64,000 nucleotides of DNA from positions 79,918-143,917 of the forward strand of contig JAJKFJ010022705.1 of NCBI GenBank assembly GCA_027382625.1, in the 5' to 3' direction. Position 1 is the stretch's first letter; every line of letters starts with the position of its first letter. This stretch comes from Tetmemena sp. SeJ-2015. Its lineage: Eukaryota > Ciliophora > Spirotrichea > Sporadotrichida > Oxytrichidae. The position numbers and the translations under genes were made by a program. Under the pieces are notes generated by a model. It made no database searches and was not told where the DNA came from. It saw only the letters and a program-made list of their open reading frames with translations. This document shows, piece after piece, positions 21,979 to 32,464 of this stretch.

Positions 21979-24900
21979 ATGGCTCAGAACTACAAGACTG
22001 ATCCCAGTTCCACTTACCAGAGTCCACAGCAGATCTACAACATCATACCCTCTCCTCAGTACCCTGATGAGCCTATGGGGCCCAAGACCCTGCATATTTG
22101 GCAGCAGCGTCGTACAGTAAAAGCAATTCAAGAGAGGAGGAGAGAACTTACTATGATCAGGGACAAGAACAGAACTAGATCCTAAGTTGGCAGATACTAT
22201 GCACATCTCAAGCATATCGAACTCAGAGAAACTGTCCAGCACATTCTATCATAATTATAAGATGCGCAATCAAATTTAGAAGCATTCGAAATTTGGAAAC
22301 TGGTAATGTTGAGTCCAAAGAATAAAGGAAGCCTGTGAAGGCAACCAAGGGTATCACCTCTGAGCTCCCTGAACTTGAAGAAACTTACAAGCTTCCATTT
22401 GGCCTCGGTTTTGACGATTTGATCAAAGAAAAGACCGACTATAGTGTGTGTTTTTATGATTAGCTTATCTTAGTTCGACAAATTAAACGAGGCAAGACTG
22501 TGAACTATCAGTCCATGAATGAGTTAGTCTCTAAATTGGGCTATCTAGACTACAGAGACGCCTTAGCTTGCAACAAGTACATCCTTGAGGCCAAGCGCCA
22601 TGGTGAGTATCATCAAACTGCAAGAGCAACTATTCTTGCAGTAGCTATGAGCAGGTACAACTACAAGCGCAAGGAGGAAATTGAAAGACTTGCCTCTAAG
22701 CATCCTCTCGCAAAGACTGACAAGGACCAAGCTAAGTTCGAAACTATTGTTAATTAGGATCCCAAGATGTCTTTGCATTAAACCTCAAAATTTAAGTTCG
22801 CTTTAACTCTCAATCCGATGAACTTTACAAAGAAGCCTATTAGAAGTTGAAGGTCGATAAGGAAATAGATGAAATTATTGCTGACAAAGCCTTCGAGAAG
22901 TATGACTATTTGCACGACGATGATTACAAGTTACTAAAGGAGGAAAATGACTACTTTGACCCATCTAAGTAACCTCCTGAAGATCCAGTTGATGAGGTGA
23001 TCACTACTGACTTTACTGATATTGAGGACTAAATCAGGTATAATCGCTACAAGGCCAGATTTGTGAATGAGAGAGTTACCGAAGAAGAACTTAAGTTGCA
23101 GATTGAGAAACTTCATAAAGAATTCAAGAATAGGTAGGCTGACGATCCTTTCAGTAAAAGGGATTAACATGGCAATCGCAAAAAAATTAAGACACATGAA
23201 GAGCTTCAAAACGTGATTAGTAAATTGATGGAGGAGAATGAAGAGAAGGAAAAAATAAATGGCTAAGTCTTGAAAGTCATCGGAGAGATGCGCAGGGCCC
23301 ACGAGCTCAAAAAGATCAAAATGTCAGATGCTTACAACCTGAGCGACGAGATCTTTAAAGAAGTACCTGAGGATAACTTTAACTTGGCAAACGATCCTAG
23401 TATACCTCTCGAGTTCAGAAAGCTGTATGCAACTAATCATTAGGAAGATCAAATTGAGAGCAGATTCGTTCATGATAGAGAGAGCGGAGCTGCAGTTGCA
23501 AACTATGAGGAGCTCATGAAATAGTACTTCAGATAAAAGTTCTTCTATAAAGCTCATGAAAGAATGAGTTAATACAAATAGACCTCTGAAGAGATCTATC
23601 CTACCGTCTATTTTTTTTGAAGAAAAATATATAGATCGTTCAAATCGAGTAGGAAGCTTAGGAGAGAGATCCTATGATCAAAAGACGCTCTGAATTCATG
23701 TTCGACCATTTAGATTCCTAATCAGATCGCCTTAAGGTCCGTGAAAGGTTCATGCAGGAGTACACCAAAGAGAAGTCTTCACTTAAAGAGATAGGCTAAC
23801 TCCTTGACAAATTTATTCTGGAGGAGAAAGCAGAACCTTAGTTTGCAAAGTTTGCTATGCAATAAGAAATGGGTTCAGATAAGATAACTTACCCTGGCAA
23901 GGATCAAGACAGTTTTACTATGAGTCTTTTTGGCTAGGTACTTGAGGAAAAGAAACCTATTACTCCTCACATGCTAGATGACTACTCATGCCTTGATAAG
24001 ATGCCCGAGGGAAGTGATTTGAGATTGAGAGATATTAAAGCTGAGAATTTAATAAAAAGAGAATTAAATTTGAAATTAAATTAAAATTGAATAAATCAGT
24101 GACAGTTTAAGTGGGTCCAATTTAAATAATTTTTACTCCAGGTTTTTTCAGCATAAAATTCTAAGAACTTTTTATCCTTGTAACTTTTGTGTGGGAACGC
24201 TCAGTAAAGAGCTATAAGCGACACAAGTTATAATGAAGTTGATGAAGAGTGCGTGAGTCATATCTCACTATTGAGATGTGCTGCTGAGATGATTAAAGAA
24301 CATTCTCATATTAATTTTTAATAAGCTATTGAACAAGCTACAGATTGAGGAGTAAATCAATGATTATAACTGACACGAAGTTACAACTCTCCATTTAAGA
24401 TTTTAACCAATCACCGATTTTAATTAAAATTTCTTACTATATTGAGAGAGTTTAATTCGAGGATTAAAAGAGAGAACACAACATTGATACCCTCACTCCT
24501 GATTAAAGACTTGAAATTCAACTCTTCCATTCTTTCAAGCAAGATCCACATTATAAAAAATAAATTTGCCTGCTTTCATTATATGACTGATCCTTATTAC
24601 AAGCACTACCTAAAATTAGTTCAGTTCTCAATCTCATAGTTATCTATATAAATTGAACTACCTGAATAATGGCCAGAGAGAGCAAGTTGACTTGTTAAAT
24701 GACACATTTGGAGACTTCCCTAATCCCCAAACTAACCATGGTATGCTAAATGATTTCAACAGATTCGACAGAATCAACCTATATGACTTCAGAAGAGCAC
24801 TTCCAACTCATTCATTATATTTGCAATGAATTTATCCAACTAAGGAGCGTGAGGCAAAAATTGATAAGAATGGCTGCGCTTGGGGCCATGGAAAGCGTAA

Positions 24901-25288
24901 GAGATCTTCAGCTCTGGTGCGATTGAAAGCAGGAACAGGTAAAATTAGAATTAATGGAGAGAATATGCTGAACTATTTCCACAATCCCTCTCAGCGTTAC
25001 CGTATCCTCTTGCCTCTCACAGTCACAAGATATACTTGCATCCTTGACCTTGACATATAATGTAGGATTTAATCTTACTTATTAAACATATGGGTGAGAG
25101 GAGGTGGTGTGACTGGCTAGTGTGAGGCTTGCGTCCCAGCAATCGCCAAAGCTCTGCAGAACTATGATGTCAAGACTAGAGCAATTCTTAAGTTCTTCAG
25201 ACTCATGAAACACGACGGAAGAAACGTCGAGAGAAAGAAGCCTGGCTTGCAAAAAGCTAGAAAGGGGCAAGTTTACAGAAGGAGATGA
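21979..25288 (+). CDS. Mitochondrial small-subunit ribosomal protein uS9m with long N-terminal extension
   Basis: Starts at ATG 21979 (MAQNYKTDPSSTYQSPQQIY), the first Met before a long frame. A charged, helical extension of roughly 600 residues follows, e.g. PKTLHIWQQRRTVKAIQERR, LQIEKLHKEFKNRQADDPFS and IKRRSEFMFDHLDSQSDRLK. The C-terminal domain is clearly uS9: WGHGKRKRSSALVRLKAGTG, KIRINGENMLNYFHNPSQRY, DLDIWVRGGGVTGQCEA, RKKPGLQKARKGQVYRRR, stop TGA 25286-25288. The Gln of TGQ is TAG. Seven IESs were located (pointers AAATTT, TTTAA, AGATC, AAAAGAGA, ACTACCT, CCAACT, ACATAT), plus a probable 30-nt intron near 22446. It is assigned to mitochondria because of the extension and sequence type. 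The extension could be two fused genes, but the frame is continuous across every IES. Confidence 0.85.
22272..22294 (+). other. 17-bp IES in uS9m, pointer AAATTT
   Basis: AAATTT at 22272-22277 and 22289-22294. Removal changes frame from a run ending in TGA to SNLETGNVESKEQRKPVK, open for the next 500 bases. Confidence 0.8.
22791..22806 (+). other. 11-bp IES in uS9m, pointer TTTAA
   Basis: TTTAA at 22791-22795 and 22802-22806. Removal joins SKFN to SQSDELYKEAYQKLK; the unremoved frame hits TGA 16 codons later. Only six bases lie between the pointers, making this the shortest IES in the window. Confidence 0.72.
23592..23637 (+). other. 41-bp IES in uS9m, pointer AGATC
   Basis: AGATC at 23592-23596 and 23633-23637. 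Excision restores SEEIVQIEQEAQERDPMIKR. A longer repeat GAGATC at 23666-23671 was rejected because its use gives an immediate TGA. Confidence 0.78.
24055..24473 (+). other. 411-bp IES in uS9m carrying an R1 repeat, pointer AAAAGAGA
   Basis: AAAAGAGA at 24055-24062 and 24466-24473. Removal gives ENLIKRENTTLIPSLLIKDL in one frame. The insert contains stop codons and a reverse-orientation copy of the R1 repeat seen in the kinase genes. The coding sense of IPSLLIKDLKFNSS is itself uncertain and may hide another IES. Confidence 0.72.
24100..24440 (-). repeat. R1 repeat, copy 5 (inside an IES)
   Basis: Reverse complement of the R1 unit at 60-300 and 1240-1640: plus strand reads TAAGAACTTTTTATCCTTG, AACTTTTGTGTGGGAACGC, GCTATAAGCGACACAAG, ATCTCACTATTGAGATGTG and ACTCTCCATTT. 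It fills the 411-bp IES of uS9m, so it should be deleted from the somatic genome. Confidence 0.62.
24605..24663 (+). other. 52-bp IES in uS9m, pointer ACTACCT
   Basis: ACTACCT at 24605-24611 and 24657-24663; removal joins DPYYKHYL to NNGQREQVDLL. Confidence 0.85.
24803..24841 (+). other. 33-bp IES in uS9m, pointer CCAACT
   Basis: CCAACT at 24803-24808 and 24836-24841. The insert contains an in-frame TGA; removal gives RRALPTKEREAKIDKNGCAW immediately before the conserved GHGKRKR. Confidence 0.9.
25053..25091 (+). other. 33-bp IES in uS9m, pointer ACATAT
   Basis: ACATAT at 25053-25058 and 25086-25091. The insert has no TGA and keeps frame, but removal yields DLDIWVRGGGVTGQ, the uS9 consensus spacing. 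Confidence 0.88.
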
Positions 25289-25429
25289 AACTTAATTCAA
25301 TAAATGCAAATTCTTTCCTAATGTGTTTGTCTAGTTTTAACCGAGTACTAGATACTTCTAATTTAAAATTACTCTTGTAATATAACATATAAAATATAAC
25401 CTGAAAAATACAATTTTATTTTAAAAATT

Positions 25430-28400
25430 AAAATAGTTATCTTAAATTTCTTAGCAAGAGCATGGTTTAATTCTGTTTTAAATTTCCTGATAAAAATACT
25501 TACTTTTATAAGCTTTAAAAGTTTCATTTAGTTCCTGCTCTTTTAAATTTAAGCTCACTTTGCCTTGAATTAGACTACTACTTGCTTCTGCTACTTCCAA
25601 ATGAAGATTTTTAGAATGAAGGATATTTTTGAAGGTTCTTGATTCGACTTTTGCTTCTGGATTAGGACGATTCCATTTTGAGAAACTTTTAACTTTTAAG
25701 GTTCTTAAAGTAAGCTTTAGTTTACCTACTTAGGTTGTCTACCTTCCTCAATTGAAGTTTTATGACTCAAATTTTAACTTAATTGCTCATCTTCTTCGTT
25801 CATAAGTAAATCTTCCTCCTCAATTTAAGGATGCTATTCCACGATTTCATCAGTTATATTACTTCTTCTTTTTATTTGATATTGACCAAGCCCTTAGTTC
25901 TCAACTCTCTTCAACTGAAAAGTTAATTGATCTTCCGCTTAATGCAATTATAATTGCTCCTGAAGTGCTTTATTCTAATGAATTTTATCAGCAGACTACT
26001 ACTACTGTTTATCAATTTAGATTTTCAATTACTTTTCCAATTTCTTATTTTTTGCTTCAATCTCCTCTATTTTCTTACTCTATTCAAAAATCAAATCAGC
26101 CTCCATCATGACATATTCATATTCCTATGGTGTAAAGCTATTCCTCAAAGCATCCAAAATATGCTGTTTGTGGGTACTAGAAAAATCACTCTCTTTCCCA
26201 AATTCATCAACATATCTCAGTGCGTAATCAGGCACTCCATGAATTGGATTGTAAGAAGAAGGTAAATATTCTTTAAGTGAGTCGAAATCTCCTTTTAATA
26301 GAGGGTTTTAATTTTTTGAAAGGTATTAATGTTAAAGCCTAGTTTTCTCTGATTGGTTAAAGCTTTATTGCAAATTTTAAGGGAGGGGCTAGCTGTTTTC
26401 CCTCTAAGCTAAAGGCTTCAAGCCACTTGAAAGAAGATTATCTGTAGTATTTTAGGAAAAGTTAAGTCTATCTTAATCTCTAATAGGACTCTACTAATTG
26501 AGGACATAAACATCTTTTGAGGCTCTGTTCATACTACGGTCACTGGCCATTTCACTATGACGAAGGACGTAATTTTGTGTTTATTGAGGACTATATCTTT
26601 GCATTTGATTTATACTATTCGATAGTGGATAATTGCTCTCTTTTTATTTTCTTTCCGAAGTTGAATTCTTAAGGGCGTTTGTTTCTTCACCTTACATTCC
26701 TAAACTCCCTTAGAGAGGCCTTGATTGATATGAAGACCTTTAACTTTCCTAAAAATTGCTCTTTGGCAAGTACTCTCTCAATTACGGTTCTTTGCTTAAT
26801 GATCTAGTTATCATACTTTTCCTAGTTTGAGAGGAACTAATTTTCCCTTCATTTTATTTATAAGGTGAGTTACTTTTAGAAGCTCTGGCTTACAGTAACT
26901 GCTACTCTTGGTGTTATCTCAGATTCTGATCATTGACCATGCTCTAGAAATTTTAGAATTTCTAAAATGCTGGATTGACCAAGCTTGAACGTCTCAAAGC
27001 CTGATTATCTTTGGAAAAGGGATGATTCAACTCAGAGAGGTATTCTCTCTTTACGCTATAATCTAAGTTTTGATAATTTGTTGTCAGCGACCTAAACAAC
27101 TGCGTCTCCGGATCCAGTCTAAATTCTTCTCTCTAAGGTCCATAGATGATCTACTCAAACTCCTTTTGTTCTTTATCTAGCTCACTGTTCATTTAATTTT
27201 AGGGAGAGCCTAACCGATTGAATGATTAACCTCCATAAGCAATCTCCACTAATTTCTAGTTCTGAGATTCAAGTTCAAGGCATCTCTTCAATAGTCCATC
27301 AGCCTAGTCTGCCTTTCTTTTTTGGACATTCAGCAGTTTTTGCAAATGAAAGTTCATCTTTCTAAGAACTCCCAGTCTTTCTTTTAGCTGGTTATTTTCA
27401 GATTGGAGTTTTGTTTTCTCTTATATAGATGACTTTTAAAAATCCTACCATTAATCATAGTATAATTGATTAAAAAATATTAATAAAATCTTTTTTAATC
27501 TTCAAGCTTCCTAATTTTAACTGTAGAATTTGAAACACTTTTGAAGGTCTTAGATTGCTGCATTAGCTCTTCAGTTAATATCTGATTCTTTTCCTCAAGC
27601 AAACTGAAGAAAGGCAGATAGTTTTACACCGTCTGCTACAGATCTAAAAAATCATAGTGAGATTTTTAAAATTAAGATATAAAGAACTTACAATCAAGAT
27701 CTTAGAGAGTTAAAAGTTTTTGAAATGGAACTGTGCTTATTCATCTTTTAGTCTTCTATTTTCTATGGTAAGCTAGCTAATCAGCTTATCTTTATAATCT
27801 TCTCCGAGAGTTTTAAGGTGTGAGGATTGATAGTTCACTGCTTTATCATTTTCAAAATTAGGCTTCGAGTGTAAATAGTTTATTTATTCTCTCGGAGACA
27901 AAGTTTGCTAGAACTATTAATGGGAAGCCTGAATCTAATTCAAAAGCATTCTTGCCTATTCTGGATTCATAAGAGGTTCAAGATCTTTCTAAAGAGAAGA
28001 CATGATTTGCTGTTTGATATCTTGAATCTTTTAATCTCCATAGTTACTTATCCTTAAGTTAGCTACTGAGCCTAATTCATAGGATTTCTGTTCACTTAAC
28101 TCTTGGGGCTTATGTTAGGGTGCTAATCATAATAAGGAGGAGTCACTATAGAGTAGAGAGGAACCTGACTTTGAGAAAGGCTGAGCAAAGGATTAAGAGG
28201 AGAAGTCATTAAGTGCCTTTGAACTTAGTAAGAATTTTAATGAGAATGGTGAAAATTTTATCGCATGTCCAAGTTACCAATTCCGGTATTTGCGTTCATT
28301 CTTATGTTATGAGGGGATAAAGAGTCCATGGTTTATATTTGAATGCTATCACTGATCTTAGATCTCAAGTTAGGTGAGCTCTTCAGCCCCATTTCTCTTT

Positions 28401-31351
28401 GCTTCAGGAGATCATCAAAATTCATCTTCATATAGACATCAGCCTGAGAGAGAGCAGTTGTCGCGTTTTTCAAAAGTTGATCTCGTATTATTTAGTTTCT
28501 CTGCTCCAATTCTTGTCTCTTCTTCTCTTCTGATTCAAGAGTTGACAAGCAATAACTTACTTATCATATATATAAGATTAAAGACAGGAGATCGTTGAAT
28601 TTCTGTTGGTAGACTTTATGGTAGTCAACTCCATCTTTTCCTTGCTCACTTGCTTGCATAGGTCCATCGCTATTGACTGTATTATTGCCCTTTGTATTCT
28701 TTTTGGATTTCTTTCTTCGAAAACTTCCTCTGTTCTCACTAGGACTGCCAGCAGCAGCTATTCCAATTAAAGTTTAGGATCTAGAAATTTAGCTACTACC
28801 TTCACCACCTGCGAGGCTCTAGGTTTGTTTTCTATCACCGAATCTAGCTCCTGCTCCACTTGCTTCTGCTGATTAATTTGTGAAGCTCTAGTATTAAAGG
28901 AGAGGATGATGGTGTATAGCAATAGGCAGCTAGGTATTTTAAGAAGTGAGATTTTAGGGTAAGCTCCCCATAGAAGAGTTGAAGACTATGCTTCCTGGTT
29001 TTATCATGCTGTTTTACATAGTGGCTAATTTATAATTTTAAAAATTATTATTCTGGGTTAATCCTCTCTAATCCTGGGTCATTAAATTTTAGGATGGCAA
29101 TTATGGCGATTGATATTAAGGAAGTTAACTCTAAGAGAAGTTCTAAGATTGCTGATTAGTCTTACTGTTCATGAATGTTATACCGAAACCTCCACCAACA
29201 CTTAAGATTCCTTTAGCATCATTTTGAAAAATAAAGTTATAGAAAATCTTAGCATATAAATAATTTTGAACTTAAGATTAGTTTTAATGGATGTCAGCAC
29301 TAAACTAATTAGATTGGGAGTGATTTCTTCGATTCTAATTTCCATTTTGTAGAGGTAAAAGAAAATTCTCTAAACAGTAGTTATAATTTAAAAGAAAACT
29401 TACAAGAATCGTTTTCCCTCTTTTGATTTTAGTTTCCGAAATCATCTTGAGTAATTATGTCTAATTATTGCTGCCGCAAATACTCCTCCTTTAATCGCAG
29501 GCGATAGTCCTATTAGTCTTGAATTAATTTTATTCCTTCCTTTATCTACACAATTCCACTGCTGTTATTGTTGCTTTGCTCTTCTCTTATACTTTATTCA
29601 GCTATTTTAGCATTAATCCTGGTGGTTTCATTAAATGCTCTACTCATTGGACTTCTACTCATAACTCTTAATTGTTCAACCAGGCTATTCTAATATTCTT
29701 GTACGTTAATTCAAGTGATATTTCAAATGTAAATAATGAAACAGTAATTCTCTCTTTCCTCTCTGGCTCTATTTTTTAGTAAGAAGTTTACCTTGCTGCA
29801 ACTTGTTAACGATGCTCAGCTAAATACTATTCTCTAAACGAGTGTATATCATCCATGAGAACGACCTGGTGCAAGTGAGTTTGCTAAAGTTAGTTCTTTA
29901 TTGGGTAAGCATCATTCAAGGAATTCTAATGCTAAATCTGAGATTCCTATCTAAGCGATAAGCTGGACTTAAACAACCTTCCTTCGTTCACATCGTACTC
30001 TACTTAGTTGATGTTTGGATCCTATGATTAAACTTCTAAATTAGCCAAGTTTCTCAAAGGGATGCTTGATTAATTGTATCCAGGTGATTCTTGATTGACC
30101 TCATGGTTATCCTTTAAACTTAGCTATTGGCTGTTTTAATTCCGTTTTGGAGACATTATTTTGAACATGGAAAGTCAACATTCGCATCCCTCGAAGTCTT
30201 TTCTTAAAGCCGAGTCTATGTTTAAGCTGTCATTATAATATTTTCTTACTGGCTTCTCCTAGAATCGTCTGTCTACCCAACTCGATCTTGTTAATTTTAA
30301 AATGTGTGAGAGTAGTTATTTGCGAACTCTTGATCTTAATCCTCTGGTTACATCATTTATCGATTATTTATTTACTTAAAATGTTTGCAAAGATTATCTA
30401 CAACTGAATGATAGTTATCTGAAGAAGGTAATAAATTCACATGAAACTATCATAATAAGAGTTGGCTTGATTTCTAAGCACATCCATCAGGATTCTTGAC
30501 TCAGCCTTTATTTGAGATTCACTTTCTCTGAACTTAATGGCCATTGAGGATGCGCTCTCTCCCGATCCTGAAGCTGCATCATCTATGTCAACATCATGCG
30601 AGTTACCGAAATATTAAGGCTCATAGAACTTAAAATGATACCATCGTTTTCAATTCAATTTATGAAAATAAATGGTTTATCTCCAAATTTAAACTCCTAC
30701 TCCAAAATTGAAAAATCAGGGCGCCCTTCTTCTAAAGCTTTCTCATACTGCTTTGAAATTTAAGGCTTTATTTACTTGACATTCAAGGTCTTTGTGTCTA
30801 CTGAAATGACTGAAGATTTTGATAGCGAGACTGCTATTGTATTTGTGATTAATTTGTACTCACTAAGTGCTTTCAAAATTATATTTTTAAATAGTAACAA
30901 TAAAATAAAGATAAGACAAAATGAAATACATTAGTTATTGCTTTTGCTGATTAGTTTAATTCTAAAGCGGTGGTTAAGTGGTCTTTATCTAATCTGCTTT
31001 AAGAGTTGATTTCGAAAAATGATTATTTTTAAGACAAAAATATCAATTTGATTCCTTCTTTGAAGTGGAAATCATTTTTGTTTATCTTGTAGGAGGATTT
31101 TTGGTTTCAGAAACGTAGGATTCATATTCCCCAGCTGTTGAGTAGTTATGCTTTACTACGGTAACTTACTTCCCATCAGGCCTCTGGCCTTTAATAACTT
31201 CATCTTTTATTTGACTGCTTGGTGTGTGTGGCACTGGTTTATATTATAAAAAGCTAAAACAATTTTATCAAAGTTAATTTTATTTAAATTTGGGAGTCGA
31301 TCTAATCAACCTAAAAGTTTTAAGGGAGTTTAAATTATTTTCAGAAGACAT
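25430..31351 (-). CDS. Large Gln-rich coiled-coil protein, many IESs
   Basis: ATG at 31351 starts MSSENNLNSLKTFRLIRSTP. A TAAA-pointer IES leads to KFKPVPHTPSSQIKDEVIKG. Later segments in order: KQYEKALEEGRPDFSILEQE, KPFKFYEPQYFGNSHDVDID (TTTA pointer), SMAIKFRESESQIKAESRIL, MDDIHSFREQYLAEHRQQVA followed by a 23-nt intron, EYQNSLVEQLRVMSRSPMSR, a long Gln/Ser/Asn-rich stretch with VGGGFGITFMNSK, RKKSKKNTKGNNTVN, ESEEKKRQELEQRNQIIRDQ, and C-terminal coiled coils such as FEQSKKIEEIEAKNKKLEKQ and LNLKEQELNETFKAYKS. The encoded protein probably exceeds 1,300 residues. The heptad-like stretches suggest a cytoskeletal or basal-body role, unproven. The 3-prime end is approximate; it converges on uS9m. 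Confidence 0.6.
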
Positions 31352-31656
31352 AAAAATTCAATGTTCAATAAAAAAAGATACAAAGAGCAAGAGTCAGATT
31401 TTTAAGCGATTTGATACTTTGGCTTTATAGTCAATTGGCTTTTTAATATTGCTATTTCTCTCACTTTAACAAAATTTGGGACTCTTTACCTTAGCAGGCA
31501 GTAATTATTTTACAAAGAAAAAAATGATTGGATCAATCCTCATCAGTTAATCTTAAACTTTATTTTATCTAAAATGAATTCATATCTATTGTCTCTTCTT
31601 CTTGAATAGTTTTAAAAACTAAATACAGCACGAATTACTTTTTTAATCAAATCTAA

Positions 31657-32324
31657 ATGAAGAAGCTCATACGAGCATTTCTTTTGTTTAGGACAAAACA
31701 TTTTCTTACTGCTGCTAAATAAATGAACTTAAAAATATAATTATAAATAGTAATAAAAATATTTAAATTTAAGTTTGAATTGCTAAGGATGTAATTCTTC
31801 CTATTCATCTTTGATTTGATTTTGCAGCCTACTATAAACCTAGCTGGGAAGGGGCTGGTTTAAAGATTAGCTTTGATAATGACTTTGATCTTATTAGAAA
31901 TGGATATTATTTGATTACATTAATGGAGTGCCAACTTGATATGTCTGAAGAGAAGACTGATTGTTATGACTCATCATTTATTGTTATTGTATATTTGAGA
32001 ATGGCGATGCTCCTGTTTGCTGATAGCTTAAAATATTTTGCAATATAAATTAACCTAAACTATAAAGCTTGTATTGAATTCTGGTTGCTACACTTGCTAT
32101 TGGTTTGTCCATGTGCTGTTGTTTTGATAAAAATTATCCATTTCAGAAACCTCTTGCTCAAGCATTTTCAGTCGCTCATCTATTGCAAGAACATTCTCCC
32201 AAACTAATAATAAATATGCAATAGAGCAAAAATTGAATTCATAAATTGTCAAAGACCGCTGAGTTTAAATTCATATTTTATTTTAAATTTATTTTTCTTC
32301 AGTCCAGCCGCATTTAATTCTTGA
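31657..32324 (+). CDS. Small hypothetical protein, possible secreted
   Basis: ATG at 31657 gives MKKLIRAFLLF, signal-like. A candidate IES with pointer TTTCTT follows, then a GT-AG intron (about 31789-31825) leading into SYYKPSWEGAGLKISFDNDF, DLIRNGYYLITLMECQLDMS and EEKTDCYDSSFIVIV. The frame remains open to TGA at 32322-32324, but the hydrophobic part after 32000 may be IES, and an alternative frame gives ENGDAPVC then TGA near 32018. No family recognised. It lies between two minus-strand genes. Confidence 0.42.
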
Positions 32325-32464
32325 ATTAGTCCTTAGATACGTTTTATAAGCATTAAATTAATCTCAAAATTTCTACAAACTGACCGTTTTTCCTTTGTAT
32401 TTATTTACGAATATAACTAATGCTTAGCATTTATAGTATGTATTTACTCTTTATTCTAAGCCTT

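Noticed and set aside
24442..24639. Independent small gene starting MREFNSRIKREN
   Set aside because: Its start lies in the R1-bearing IES, and its body continues the uS9m frame.
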